Assembly (NCBI RefSeq): GCF_905115235.1
Contig: NC_051852.1
Location: 116,884,027-116,948,026, forward strand
Source of the DNA: Hermetia illucens
Taxonomy: Eukaryota; Arthropoda; Insecta; Diptera; Stratiomyidae
DNA: 64,000 bases
Direction of reading: 5' to 3'
Shown in pieces: positions 1 through 11,521 of this stretch (the stretch's first letter is position 1; the number at the start of each line of letters is the position of its first letter). The translations under genes were made by a program, and so were the position numbers. The notes below the pieces were generated by a model. That model worked only from the letters and a program-made list of their open reading frames with translations, searched no databases and was not told the DNA's origin.

Positions 1-218
1 CCGGCAGAAAAGGGATATCAAAATATATATGTATACGTGCCTATACATGGTGTTTTTTTGAAGACTTCGGAAACCCATCTGCTTTCAGAAGGACTACCTA
101 ACACTATCTATGCGACTCACAACTCTAGGTGAAGAAGGCGTATGAAGGTACACATACTGCTATCATTAGCTTGCGTGATTAAACTGACTATCGCGGCAAG
201 GTAAAAATAGGTTGTGTC

Positions 219-892
219 GTGTGTCGACTTAGGAAGCAAATATCTCTTAAGAGATCCTTCAGATGTCTCCATTTCGTTAACATTGCAGCAGTATGGATTA
301 GTGCGCACAATAGGTCGAGAAAGTGCAGAAAGTGTGGAGATGAGGGTCATCTCATCAAAGACTGGACTAGAGATCCGCGATGCATGTCGTGCAAAGGCAA
401 AAAGGGAGTAGGCGATCGGCACGTTGTAAGGGGTGGCAGGTGCCCGGCATACAGGAGGGAGCTAAATCGTAGGGCTACATGAGATTGATACAAATTAACC
501 TCAACCACTGGGAGGCAGTTCAAGACTCGCTGTCCAAAACCACTCGGGAGTCGAATGTGGACTTGGCGGTAATATGTGAACCTTACCGAAATTACGGTAG
601 TGCAGCGTGGGTGGAGGACTCATCTGGAAACGCGAGGTTATGGGCATGCAGACAGCAAGCCATTCGAAAAACAGTGGCATTCCGGTTTTGTAAGGGCAAA
701 AGCGACTCGTTAGAAAGAGGAGGAGGATGGTCTGGCGGATGAGTGAACACTACACCTACAGTGACTACCAAGCCATCTTTCTCAACATCAAGAACGGGGT
801 GACGGTCGAGTGAGCAAGAGCAATCGGAAGATAACTGGGTGGTTCACTAGAGCTTTCGTGGAAGAAATTTTCCTGTCGACTTTAGAAGGAGG
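219..892 (+). mobile_element. R1-clade LINE, 5' part: ORF1 end and endonuclease
   Basis: An ORF1 tail (219-482) carries CCHC zinc-knuckle remnants, including CRKCGDEGHLIKDW, whose last Cys is replaced by Trp. ORF2 begins at 479 (MRLIQINLNH...) and overlaps the ORF1 stop as ATGA, the usual R1-clade arrangement for termination and reinitiation. ORF2 keeps the start of the AP-type endonuclease (DLAVICEPYR). Frame breaks follow after about 740, although in-frame pieces such as SDYQAIFLNIKN can still be read. The element resumes at about 1916 beyond an inserted LINE. Bases 1-218 may be its upstream part, but I recognise nothing there. Confidence 0.75.
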
Positions 893-1915
893 TCATGACC
901 CGAAAGGAACTACGCTGGAAAAGGTGAGCCGCCCACCGTAACCTATTGAGCCGGATTTTATCCACAACCGGACGGTCATGGTATCGCTCATAGATTTCGT
1001 CATTGTGTAGACTACGGAATCGTCCACCCTCATGTAGGGCGCCAAAAATTCTTCGGAGGATTCTTCTCTCGAACGCGGCCAAGAGTTCACAATTTTTCTT
1101 GCTAAGAACCCAAGTTTCCGAGGAATACATGAGGACTGGCAAGATCATAATCTTGTACAGTAAGAGCTTTGACCCTATGGTGAGACGTTTCGAGCGGAAC
1201 AGTCTTTGTAAGCTGAAATAGGCTCTGTTGGCAGACAACAACCGTGCGCGGATTTCATCATCGTAGCTGTTATCGGTTGTGATTTTCGACCCTAGATAGG
1301 GGAAATTGTTAACGGTGAAAATTGTATTCTCATATCCTTATTCTTCCTGTTTGACCAGTGCGGTTTGTTGTTGTTGGTTAGTTCGTCTTCGGTGCTGACG
1401 TTGCCATCATATATTTTGTCTTGCCTTCATTGATGTGCAGCCCAAGATCTCGTGCCGCCTGCTCGATCTGGATGAAGGCAGTTTGTATGTCTTGGGTGGT
1501 TCTTCCCATGATGTCGATATCGTCAGCATAGGCCAGTAGTTGGGTGGACTTAAATAGGATGTTGATGTCGAATGGTCTTGAGCGTGATCCTGCTGCTTTT
1601 ATCTGGCCTCGCAAATTGGTCTGGGTCAGCCTAGTCAGTCTTATTAGTTTCGTCGGGATACCGAATTCTCTCATGGCCATGTACAGTTTTACCCTGGCTA
1701 TGCTATCATAGGCGGCTTTAAAGTCGATGAATAGATGGTGCAACTGTTGTCCATATTCTAACAGTTTTTCCATCGCTTGTCGCAGAGAGAACATCTGATC
1801 TGTTGCTGATTTGCCTGGAGTGATTCGTGGACAAAAATTACCCCGAGTGCGAGCCCGGGACTCTTGTTTAAAATAATCACAAACCTTTTTCCCCAACAGG
1901 AAGAAAGTCGACCTC
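893..1915 (-). mobile_element. RTE/CR1-like LINE reverse transcriptase fossil inserted in the R1 element
   Basis: On the minus strand the RT reads GKSATDQMFSLRQAMEKLLE, then HHLFIDFKAAYDSI, LAYADDIDIMGR (the YADD catalytic box) and HINEGKTKYM. It continues into the C-terminal block ETWVLSKKNCELLAAFERRI and RLNRLRWAAH. Several frame breaks and an internal deletion show it is dead. It is closely related to the copy at 8771-9990. It separates the two halves of the R1 element, so it landed after the R1. The clade call (RTE-like, the type often mislabelled 'craniofacial development protein 2') is from memory of the family. Confidence 0.7.
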
Positions 1916-2850
1916 AACTAATAATGCAACAGGACGTCTTCACAATCCCCGGGGTGACTTAGAACGAAGTGCGGAAGATTTGTGGTCGAATTAAGAATAT
2001 ACGGCTCTGGGATTGGATGGGACTCCGAAGAAAGCCCTAAAGTGGGCTGCTGAAACCAAGCTCGCATGGTTCAAAAGCACATTTGAATCGTGCATGGTGG
2101 AAGGAGTGTTTCCCGCCAAGTGGAAAAGAGGCCATCGCAGGAAAAGCAACACTGTCAAAATCCGGGTTGGTAATCGCAAGGTCGTTTCAAAATCGATCAT
2201 TAGATAATGCCAAATTGAGCTAGCAAGGATGATGTCTAATAATGGAATCTAGTCGTCAGCTGCTAATCGCAGGGGTGGTGAAATCTGTCTGGGTTTACGC
2301 ACTGAATAACACAGTGAACCAGAGAAATTTAAGTTTGGCGTATCGGCCAATCGCGCTCAGGGTGTATGGGGCAGCATCCGGTGAAGCACTGTGGTGATGG
2401 TTCCCTTGGATATTCTAACAGATGAGGCACACTGTCTTCACCGGAGAAAGAGGGCGAATCCGGCCGAAGTGACTGCGGTCTTCGGAAAGCCACTACGAAG
2501 CAGCTGTACAGGAAATGACAGCAACGGTGGTATCATTCCGAAAAACGCCGCTGGACCCATACACTGATCCCGTTTACTGAAAGATCAGTTGAGCGTAAGC
2601 ATGGAGGGTTCAACTTCCACCTAACGCATTTCCTTGCGGGACACGGTACAGGAAGTACAGCGCTTCGGATTGGATGAGTCCTCAGGCTCTCCCGAATGCG
2701 CAAAACACCCGGCGCATATTATGTTCCATTGTCCGAGATTCGCGAATGAAAGAAGAAGTGGGGGTGATTTTAGTGGATACGAATCACACACACTGCTGCA
2801 ACCTGGCGCAGCAGCGTCTTTTTAAGATTTCAACCTCCACCCATTAAAAA
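1916..2850 (+). mobile_element. R1-clade LINE, 3' part: RT start and C-terminal zinc region
   Basis: After the inserted LINE the R1 resumes with the RT N-terminal region (LAWFKSTFESCMVEGVFPAKW at 2060-2130, typical of the R1 clade). A large deletion follows, then the C-terminal block (FLAGHGT..., HIMFHCPRFANERR at about 2630-2760), ending before an AT-rich tail near 2850. It is heavily frame-broken. Confidence 0.7.
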
Positions 2851-2919
2851 ACATTAAAAATAATATATTGCTCATTTTATTACAAAGCATTAATAGTTTC
2901 GAAAGTAGCACCTATTTTA

Positions 2920-3230
2920 TTTGACACACCAGGTATAACATCCTCTATTGAGTGGAGTTGCTGCCTCTCCACTTGACTTGCCAGAATACAAAAGCACATT
3001 GTCTTTAGTGTGGCAAGAGGAAGAGAAGTACTCTCCGTAGTCCCACCATCTTACTTCGCATAGGCCCAAAATATCTAGTTTATATCTCTGGAATTCTTGC
3101 TTGAGTTCCAGAAAACGAGCATCCTGAGGACTCTCAATACCATTCTCGACGAGATGGGTTGTTTCAGCTTATAAGTTTCCATCACTTTTTGTCGCCTCTT
3201 ACGACAAGCAGGGAAGACTGAGTGCATTCT
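2920..3230 (-). mobile_element. LINE endonuclease fragment
   Basis: This stretch resembles 56640-56820 at the nucleotide level (shared runs around 'cttgccagaatac', 'gagaagtactctcc' and 'gagcatcctg'). There the minus strand encodes an AP-endonuclease with LDILELSEVR and LYSGKP. The fragment is short and broken. Confidence 0.5.
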
Positions 3231-3374
3231 TAATGTCTAACTCACAGTGCTATCACAGGCAGCGATTACAACTTTGTTGGCATGATACTACTGATTTTAG
3301 CCTATATTACTGCAAACCTCGGCGATTTTTAGTTATACTTGAGGAGGTTTCTAATCAGTTTACAAACAATATAG

Positions 3375-3635
3375 TAATAATAAATTTAGTAATACTATTA
3401 ACTTTACTTAAATAGATATCAGTAAGTCGGCTATTTTGAGGCCTAGGCATCATGCAGCGGCATCTCCGTGATTTTTTTTTCTAATTTTTCGGTTGAGTAG
3501 ATTCTGAAAACGGATCCGTGAAATAAATTATCACTCCTACATTCAATGTCAGAACTAGGGAAGTAGGGAAAATGAGTGTGACAAACAGACGGACGCGAAA
3601 ACAGATAGTAACCCGATTTTAATAAGGTTTTATTT
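3375..3635 (+). repeat. DINE-1/HINE-like repeat, 3' part (copy a)
   Basis: It shares the block 'actattaacttta...agatatc...tttgaggcctaggca...gattttttttc' with copies at 5800-5930, 35840-35960 and 37420-37520. It ends in a degraded GACA-rich stretch and 'aataaggtttt', the 3' signature of the family. Confidence 0.55.
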
Positions 3636-4080
3636 CATAATAATAATAATAATCCGGCCGGTCCGTCATCAAGTGGATACGGACTCAGAACTCCCAGTAT
3701 CATCAACAAACAATAATAACCTTAATAAGGGTGAATAAGCGAGCAATTATCCCTAATTTTTCCAACCTGAATTTTGTGCATCGAAGTTCTCTTACATATT
3801 TCAACATATTATTTTTGTTAAATTAACATAATAGAACTGAGTAATTAGAAAATAATGAGTAAAATTTGCTTGTCCCTATTATTTTCCATTCCTTGGCAAA
3901 GTATACAGTATCCATATAATCTCTTCATATTTATTGTTATATTTTACTTGCTTTCTAATTTCTTTTGCAGTGAAACTATGCTTCAGTTTCATGCTCATCA
4001 CACTGAAGGCTGTACCGGTAGTTTTTTTTGCTTTGAGCACGGTAGTTGGATGCTTTTAGACACAGAGTGCTGAACTCCCA
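3636..4080. other. AT-rich spacer with a short repeat fragment
   Basis: There is an (ATA/TAA)n run at 3640-3653. Bases 3655-3705 resemble 30740-30790 (ccggt..tcatcaagt.gat..ggactcag). No gene is seen in the rest. Confidence 0.4.
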
Positions 4081-5225
4081 CAACGGTACTCCACGGACTA
4101 CAGACTAAACACTTCAGCAGCATCAGAGAACTAGCTAAGCTAGCCCTTGCACTCCCGGCTTAGGGAGCCTTGATGTCAGGGAAGTTCATTCACCAAGGGG
4201 AAGGGAATGCAGGAAGGAAGTCGTTAGTTTAAGGAACCCCTTGTCATCCAGTCCCTCCTCAGGTCGAACTCAATCTTCTTTCGCAACAATAAGACCCGAA
4301 AGTAACACGCAACACGACTCCATCTGCCACCACTCCCAGCATCTGTCTGACAACATTGTCTAGAGAAAGTTCCCTGTGTCTGCATACAGTTACTGATGAA
4401 ACCTATCTCACCTTACACAAGAGAAAAAGATGTGCTCGGCGTAGTCCGCCATTCGCAGAACACACAATCAGTAGGTCTTGCCTGCTCAATCTTGTGCTTG
4501 TAAGACTGAAAACCTCCCTGGGTAAGGAAGTAATCAATCTCACCATACTTTCGGTTCAGTCACGGATCTAAATTGTCGATGAGCCGCGCAATATAAGTGT
4601 ACGTTGACGTTTTCCGCGGGCAATCCTCTTTCTTAAATCTGTTTCCTTGGGACTGCACATAGCTCTACGTACCTTAAAGAGAAGGACGACGGGAATTACC
4701 CATGCGATTGCTAACACGAACTGTTCTGAGACAGTTCAATAAGTAGACACCACTCCGAAAGCTCCGCGTCTCTGCACTTGAGAAAGGTGCTTATGATACA
4801 CCCCCTTATCAAAAACATAAGCCTATACCTCCGCGCCGTAGGACAAACGGACTGCGTTGCTGATAAGAAAACGTTTTCTGATAGATATGGGACCCCCAAC
4901 ATTCGCCATTAGACGAAACGAAACGAACACTCGAAACTCCAGCTACAGCCCTGTCCGCTACTGCTTTGATTTGCTCGAAAAAGGTTACCTTCTTGTCGAT
5001 CGATATGGGACGCTGGTTGGGATTATCTTTCTGATCAAGATGATTATTTCTAGTTTTTCCAGCGCTAAAGCCATGAGCAGTTATCCATTTGCTTATCCGT
5101 CGCATCAATATGCCAAGTCTACTTTGCACCTGTTCAACAGTACGTCCGGCAACAAGCGCCGCAACGTCGTTTGCAAAACCGACCTAGCGCGACTCTTCTG
5201 CCAGCCCTATCAACTCTTATGCTAG
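4081..5225 (-). mobile_element. R1-like LINE fossil, RT C-terminal half
   Basis: The minus-strand reading includes QIKAVADRAVAGVSSVRFV followed by FVLRRGGIGLCF, which matches the thumb region of R1-clade RTs (H-I-K-A-x-A-x-K-A...). Nearer 4430 the zinc-type tail survives as VCSANGG..RRAHLF. Multiple breaks are present. Confidence 0.5.
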
Positions 5226-5439
5226 TATGAATATTCAAGCAATATTGATCTATCTTAAAAGATTAATAAACACCAATATTCCATAACATATTATCAAATA
5301 TACTCTAACGTTAAATGGCGAAATTTGCTCCCAAATTACCTGCAAATTGACACTAAGCTCAAGACACCAAAAAACATTTTTTCAGCCATTTAAAAAAATT
5401 TTCTTCACAAAAGTACTTTTAGATACAATTTTTGAATAG

Positions 5440-6240
5440 CTAAAGAAGTGTTTTAGCAAATAAACCGGAAAACCGGAATTTGGGTGTTTCAGATATGAAG
5501 GGTGCTGTGTATTTCTTTTATAGAGCCATTTGGGTGTGCATTTGCCCCATTAGAACCTAGCAGGTAATGAATGCATATATTATGTGAGAATGGCCACTTT
5601 CGGGTGATATTGGCATTCATAATCTTAAATTTGCACAGAAACGATAACTTTGACCTGTTGTAACTTTGTTAGTAATAGTGCAATTTTCATCAAACTTGGC
5701 AGGATCATCCTCCATGCTATAGCCTGCATTTCTGCAAAATGTTGTGATTTCTAGGATGAACTTAAGGGAGGTTTCGCAGCCAATTACTAAAAATTATAGT
5801 AATGTACTATTATTAACTTTATTTGAAAAGATATCGGCATGGAAGGTATTTCGGAGCCCAGGCACCTTTTAGTGACAACGTCTTGATTTTTTTCAGATTT
5901 TTCAATTGGGTAATTTCTGAAAATGAGTCCGTGGAAGAAATGATCACCTTGGACCCCGCACGGAAAGCACTAAATAAGACCTTTCATTTCATACCTCACA
6001 TGAAAATTTTTGTTAAAAAAAATTTTACACCACCTTTCTGCATGTATGGGGACCCCCCTTAAATTCGACGTAGAAGAATGTAACTTGCAGTATGTGTGAG
6101 CGTTCACAGTTCCCGCCCTTCCACCAAATTTGGTGTCAATCGCTATAGCCGTCTTCGAGAAAAATGCATGTGACAGACAAACAGACGGTCAGACAGACAG
6201 TAAACCGACCGACCGGTTTTGTTTTACACGAAACATCAAA
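5440..6240 (+). repeat. DINE-1/HINE-like repeat (copy b)
   Basis: The left edge 'aaaccggaaaaccggaa' (about 5461) matches the CAAGTCGG..AACCGGAAGCT edge of other copies. The core block lies at 5805-5930, a 'gacagacagtaaaccgac' tract at about 6190-6210, and 'ggttttgttttacacgaaac' ends the unit at about 6215-6235. It lies roughly 350 bp upstream of the FRA10AC1 start codon. Confidence 0.6.
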
Positions 6241-6587
6241 AAACCTTAAAAACCTTAAAAAAAAGTGACAAAAAATCACAACATTATCCTTAAAACCATT
6301 GTTTCTCTCGCCCGACATCCATTTAGGCCCATTCAAATATTGCTTTTTTGTGATGAATCATGCCGAAGATAAACCTTTGAAAATCACTAGATGTCAGCAA
6401 AAAAGGTTCAGAATTTATATAATCCCAAATTCGACCCTACACAGAGCCACCTAGCTGCGAAGTTTAACATCTTCAATCCAGCCTGCTGCGAAGCTAACTT
6501 CACTCTATTTTTTCGAATTGTCAGATTGGCGAATATCAACTATAGAAAAGGTTCTCATCGGCACCCGGTTTTGTTTTGGTTTTCAAA

Positions 6588-7578
6588 ATGTCGCAATTTA
6601 GGCATCTAAATCCCTACGAAAGGCACAAACTCGTCGTAAATGAATACATCCTTAATCAACCAGGCAGGGCAAAACTTCTCCAACGTAGACCATTGGATGG
6701 AAAACGAGATGCAGACGTTATTCGTGAAAATCATAAATTTCTCTGGGATGACGACGAGGCCGATACGTGGGAGAAGAGATTAGCCAAAAAATATTACGAT
6801 AAACTGTTTAAGGAGTACTGCATTTGTGATTTAAGTCGGTATAAGGAAAATAAGGTAAGTAGTCCAAAAACTTTAATGGGGAGTTCGTACCTTATTGTAA
6901 AATATAGTTCCCTTCTATCGCAAACGTTCAAATGCTTCTGGTAGAAAAGACGACAATGCTTTCCAATTACGAAGTCCTTAACAACATATGTGAAAATCAT
7001 TTCTTTCAGATTGCACTGAGATGGCGTATCGAGAAAGAAGTCATCAGTGGAAAAGGACAATTTTCTTGCGGCAACAAAGTCTGCACGTCGGAGACAGGAC
7101 TTCGCAGCTGGGAAGTGAACTTCGCCTACGTTGAGCATGGAGAGAAGAAAAATGCTCTCGTCAAGCTGAGTATGCAAAAGTCGGTTACCTTAATTCCAGC
7201 AACTAATTGAATGTCTTTAAAACCAAACCCTGCGGAATTCGTGCGGTTTAAGGGCTGTGTCCGGAGTGCTCGGTGAAGCTGAACTATCACTCGAAGAAAC
7301 GAGAAGTGAAACGGATCAAGAGCATGAAGAAACGGAAAGAACGAAAGCCAAAGGAGGGAGACAGGAGACCCTCACAAAGTCCCGGTCCGTCAGGCGAAAG
7401 AGGTTCCGAGGAAATGAAGGGCAAAATGGACGAAGAAACGTCTGCTGATGAAGATGGAAACCAATCGACTGAAGAAGTTGACTTGACCGACGAAAAGATC
7501 TGGACGCAATCAAGGGAGACAGAAGAAATGACTCGAGAGGAAGAGTTCGAAAAATATCTAGAGGATTTACTGTTATAA
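6588..7578 (+). CDS. FRA10AC1: FRA10AC1-family protein
   Basis: Complete three-exon gene of 250 aa: exons 6588-6854, 7010-7169 and 7253-7578, with GT-AG introns of 155 and 83 bp. The protein matches the FRA10AC1 family strongly: VIRENHKFLW, TWEKRLAKKYYDKLFKEYCI and DLSRYKENK in exon 1; RWRIEKEVISGKGQFSCGNK and SWEVNFAYVEHGEKKNALVK in exon 2; then LCPECSVKLNYH. Cys109, Cys114, Cys145 and Cys148 could form a four-Cys zinc site. The tail is Lys/Glu-rich, low in complexity, and ends in EEEFEKYLEDLLL, as in vertebrates. Human FRA10AC1 is 315 aa; the missing length is mostly N-terminal. The family is nuclear and linked to the spliceosome. The start is the ATG giving MSQFRHLNPYERHK; an in-frame ATG lies four codons upstream at 6576. 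Confidence 0.95.
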
Positions 7579-7582
7579 TAAA
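7577..7582 (+). promoter_or_regulatory. Poly(A) signal overlapping the FRA10AC1 stop codon
   Basis: AATAAA overlaps the TAA stop at 7576-7578. A second AATAAA lies at 7625-7630 and is the more plausible one, because the first would leave almost no 3' UTR. Confidence 0.4.
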
Positions 7583-8095
7583 AGACGAGGGTTTTTTCTA
7601 CTATAAGCTTGAAGTTATGTGAATAATAAAAAATTGAATCGGAAAATAAAAAGAAATTGAATTATCTCATCTCTTGCAGAGCATATAGCTTCCCGATCGG
7701 TTAAGGTAACTCATACTTATTTGTTTTACTTAACTAACAAAGAGTAGAGATATTTTAATATTCAACAAACGAACCGGGAATATTCAATAATTTTTGGCAA
7801 GAAAACTATCCACAGGAAGTGGAACCCCCGCTTCAAGGTTCAGAATGGCGGCCTGACTCGTTAGCATCCCCAGATGTCTTTTGTGCCTCTCCAGGTTTTT
7901 ATTTTCCAATAGTGACTTATAGTTAAAAAAAATAGCAGTGCCGGCTTGACGTTAATTTTAATATTTTTGCTACTAAGTATTTATTTTTGTTTCCAATGGT
8001 AAGGGATGTATTTTAAGTGTCCAATTCGTATACAGCTGAAAAGTGTGAACTATCAGTCAAACGACTTCTAGGAAATAGCATTTTAGATGCTTAGT
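7583..8095. other. Spacer, no gene seen
   Basis: AT-rich. 'cagtgccggc' at about 7937 could be the left end of the Tc1-like element that follows, but no matching right end is seen. Confidence 0.3.
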
Positions 8096-8770
8096 TCGTT
8101 GCAGCAAGAGGAATCCATCCATGACGGCTACCCAACCGAAAGATAAACTTAATGTGGCAGCTACGGTTCAAATTGTTCTTCGAAGATCAAGAAAGACCAA
8201 TTTGAAAGCTCGAAGTTTGAAAAAAGTTCCACTGCTCAGTAAAAGGCATGTAACGGCACGTTTACAGTTCGCTAAAACCCATTTAAGTTGGGAGACCGAG
8301 AAATGGAGAAACATTTTATAATCTGGTGAATCCAAGATTGCTTTGTATGGTGGCAAAGGGTCCGTAGCTAAGTAAGACGCAGGCCTCATTCCGTCTATGA
8401 TCCCAAGTATACTGTAAAAACGGTTAAGCACGGCAGTTTAAGCATTATGGCGTGGGCTTGCTAGATAAAATCAACAATGGACCAGAATATTTATGTCGAT
8501 ATACTGAAAATATCATCCTGCCTTATGCCACTGACGAAATTCCGATAAAATGGGTCTTTCATTAAGATAATGACCCGAAACACACGAGCAAAAAAGAACT
8601 GGTTCCAGGACAATAGGGTGGAGGTGTTGAAGTGGTCAGCCCTATTGAGAGTTTATGGGCTGATGTCAAGAATGCCGTTAATATTACAAAACTTTGCATC
8701 AACCCCGAGCTTTGGCGCCCAGTACAAGAATGGTGGTGTGCCATCCTCGTGCACGGATGTCAACGACTTA
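8096..8770 (+). mobile_element. Tc1-like transposase fossil
   Basis: Pieces in different frames read VPLLSKRHVTARLQFAKTHL with SWETEKWRNIL (8230-8320), then a DNDPKHTSKK-type box (about 8570), WFQDNRVEVLKW, and PIESLWADVKNAV with CQRLINS (8640-8770). These are the order and motifs of Tc1 transposases. Many frame breaks are present. The right end is replaced by the 3' end of a LINE. Confidence 0.8.
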
Positions 8771-9990
8771 TTAACTCACCATCAACGGCGCAACAACCAG
8801 TATCCGGTCTAGACCTACCGTAATAAGGAATTCCAGACATCTCGGTTTTGCGCCGAGGTCCACTAATTCGAAATCCCTAAAAGCCGTCTGGCGCCCTGAC
8901 CTACGCCATCGCTCCATCTTAGGCAGGGTCTGCCCCGTCTTCTTTTTCTACCATAGATAGTGCCCTTATAGACTTTCCGGGTGGGATCATCCTCATCCAT
9001 ACGGATTAAGTGATCCGCCCACCGTAACCTATTGAGCCGGATTCGCTTATAGATTTCGTCGTTATGTAGGTTACGGAATCGTCCATCCTCATGTAGGGGG
9101 CCAAAAAATCTTCGGAAGATTCTTCTCTCGAACGCGGCCAGGAGTTCGCAATTCTTCTTACTAAGAACCCAAGTCTCCGAGGAATACATGAGGGCTGGCA
9201 AGATCATTGTCTTGTACAGTAAGAGCTTTGACTCTATGGTGAGACGTTTCGAGCGAAACAGTTTTTATAAGCTGAAGTAGGCTTTGTTGGCTGACAACAA
9301 CCGTGCGCGGATTTCATCATCGTAGCTGTTCTCGGTTGTGATTTTCGACCCTAGATAGGAGAAACTATCAACGGTCTCAAAGTTGTATTCTCCTATCTTT
9401 ATTCTTCCTGTGTGACTAGTTCGGTTTGATGTTGTTGGTTGGTTGGTTTTCAGTGCTGACATTGCCACCATATACTTTGTCTTGCCTTCATTGATGTGTA
9501 GCCCAAGATCTCGCACCGCCTGCTCGATCTAGATGAAGGCAGTTTGTACGTCTCGGGTGGTTCTTCTCATAATGTCGGTATCGTCAGCATAGGTCAGTAG
9601 TTGGGTGGACTTAAAGAGGATCGTACCTCTTTCCTTTTCCTCTGCATCACGGATCACTTTGTCGAGGGTCAGGTTAAAGAGGACAGATGATAGGGCATCC
9701 CCTTATCGTAGACCATTGTTGATGTCGAATGGTCTTGAGAGTGATCCTACTGCTTTTATCTGGTCTCGCACATTGGTCAGAGTCAGTCTAGTCAGTCTTA
9801 TCAACTTCGTTGGGATACCGAATTCTCTCATGGCCGTGTAGTTTTACCCCGGCTATGCTATCATAAACGGCTTTAAAGTCGAGGAAAGATGGTGCAACAG
9901 TTGTCCATATTCCAACAGTTTTTCCATTGCTTGTCGCACAGAGAAAATCTGATTTGCCTGGAGTGAAGAAAAAAAAATGTTTGGTGTAAA
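8771..9990 (-). mobile_element. RTE/CR1-like LINE fossil, RT to 3' end
   Basis: On the minus strand this copy has an RT piece near 9900 and LHINEGKTKYMVAMSA (about 9500). It then reads FSYLGSKITTENSYDDEIRA, ETWVLSKKNCELLAAFERRI, RLNRLRWADHLIRM and KRRRGRPCLRWSDGV. Its 3' end (8771-8880, 'atcaacggcgcaacaacc...') is also found reversed at 19850-19910 on the plus strand, which defines the family's 3' terminus. It abuts the Tc1 fossil directly. Confidence 0.75.
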
Positions 9991-10572
9991 TCACAGATTC
10001 AGAAAGATTCATTCTATTTTTGTTATTTAATATCATTTCTACATAAAATCATAAAATGCATGGCTTTCGAGTTATTTGCAAAAAACCATTGAAAAACATG
10101 CATTTTTTCCATAAAAAAACGACATGTTTGAACAAAAATTTTTATTAAACATTTTTTGCTTCAAATTGATCATTTAATCGATTTCTGCGACTATTTAAAA
10201 AAAAAATTCACCCCGAAGAAGGATGCCACACCCCTCCGGGGAGAGGCGTACATCAGCGATGTACAATTTTAATTTCTTATACCACCCCTTACCCCCACCT
10301 CAAATTTCATGTCAATCGGTCTTGAAAGAATTCGGAGGTTGAAAACTTTAATGACTGGACTAGAACACTTCGAACATGGCATAAAACTTCAATCTTATTT
10401 CGAATTTCGATTTGCAACTTTTATTATACGGCAGAATACATATTTAGATGAAGAAAAAATCGGTGTTTCCTGCACTGGTTACAAGTATCTCCCCCCTTTA
10501 ATTTAGTCACTGCAAAACTTATCTCGTATTTTCTTTGCTTATAATTGAAACACAAACAATTTTTTTTAATTC
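9991..10572. other. AT-rich spacer, no gene seen
   Basis: 'aaatttcatgtcaatcggtc' at about 10300 resembles a short stretch of the DINE-like family, but no clear copy can be drawn. Confidence 0.3.
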
Positions 10573-11475
10573 ATTCGGACCAGGACCAGGACCAGGAACA
10601 TCAACATAATCGAGCGCGTACAAACAAAAATTATTAGGTCAATTTTAGGTGCACCCAGGTACGTTAAGAACGAAATAATTCTTCGCGACACCAATACTTT
10701 AAAGGTTGCAAAAGAAGCGAAAAAGTATAGCAAAAAATATATCAAAAGATTAGCCAACCATCCAAACACTACAGCTAAAGACATTCTTCTTTCCAACAAT
10801 TACGCAAGACTAAAAAGAACTGACCCACTGCAACTAGCCAACTTGCAATAACATCTACCTTACAACATCATACAAATAATAACAAATCCACTACAAATTG
10901 CAAATAAAAAACCCGCCACACTCATCAATTTTCTTATAGTACTCTTTTCCGTTTAACCAAACCAGTAATATGGGAAATACTCAAGATAAGCACGTTGATA
11001 ATACCGGGGAGGTGACGAACACAATCATAGTAGACACGGTCGACGTACAATCAGAAAGAATTGAAACTATTCTCATCATCCTCACTGCAACAGTAGGGTG
11101 CTCCTTTGCGTACCAACTGTATAAGGACTACAGACGCAGCATCAAAAAAAAAAGATACACCGAAAAAGTCTGACTATAGACATAAACTACATAGCAATCC
11201 TTTCCTGAACCCTTCAACCTTAAGAAATTCCCTACGAATTGGTTCCAAATCTAAATCTGAGATTAGAATAAAAAGGCTAATTATATTAGTTATTAAAAAG
11301 ATTAATTGTATTAGTTATAAGCGCTTAGCTATAAATTTATAATAAGACTTGAACAAAATAACTCTTTTCAAACACTGGCTTGATAGAGTGAGAATATTCT
11401 ATTTTAGTATTAAGATTCGCCACACTACAGGCTAGAGACCAAAAGGTCTAATTCTTGTTGTAAAAATGTTTCTCT

Positions 11476-11513
<38 letters not shown>

Positions 11514-11521
11514 CGGACCAG
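10573..11521 (+). mobile_element. 5'-truncated Jockey-type LINE insertion with target-site duplication
   Basis: The insertion is flanked by perfect 11 bp repeats ATTCGGACCAG at 10573-10583 and 11511-11521 and ends in about 29 A residues (11482-11510), the marks of target-primed reverse transcription. Inside, the end of ORF2 is open up to a stop at 10849-10851 (NIIERVQTKIIRSILGAPRY, YIKRLANHPNTTAKDILL), as in the C-terminus of Jockey-clade ORF2. A 3' region of about 630 bp follows and holds a 67-codon ORF. A small hairpin (agacc-aaaa-ggtct) lies near 11437. The intact tail and duplications mark it as one of the youngest insertions here. It ends about 190 bp before the start codon of gene A. 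Confidence 0.85.
10970..11173 (+). CDS. Small putative membrane protein in LINE 3' region
   Basis: An uninterrupted 67-codon ORF lies 119 bp downstream of the LINE ORF2 stop. It starts MGNTQDK: Gly2 followed by a small polar context allows N-myristoylation, although the site is not ideal. A hydrophobic stretch (about residues 31-50, IETILIILTATVGCSFAYQL) is followed by a strongly basic tail (YRRSIKKKR), as in a single-pass membrane protein with a cytosolic basic end. I do not recognise a named family. It could be a real accessory ORF of this LINE or an insignificant open frame. Confidence 0.4.
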   Translation: MGNTQDKHVDNTGEVTNTIIVDTVDVQSERIETILIILTATVGCSFAYQLYKDYRRSIKKKRYTEKV

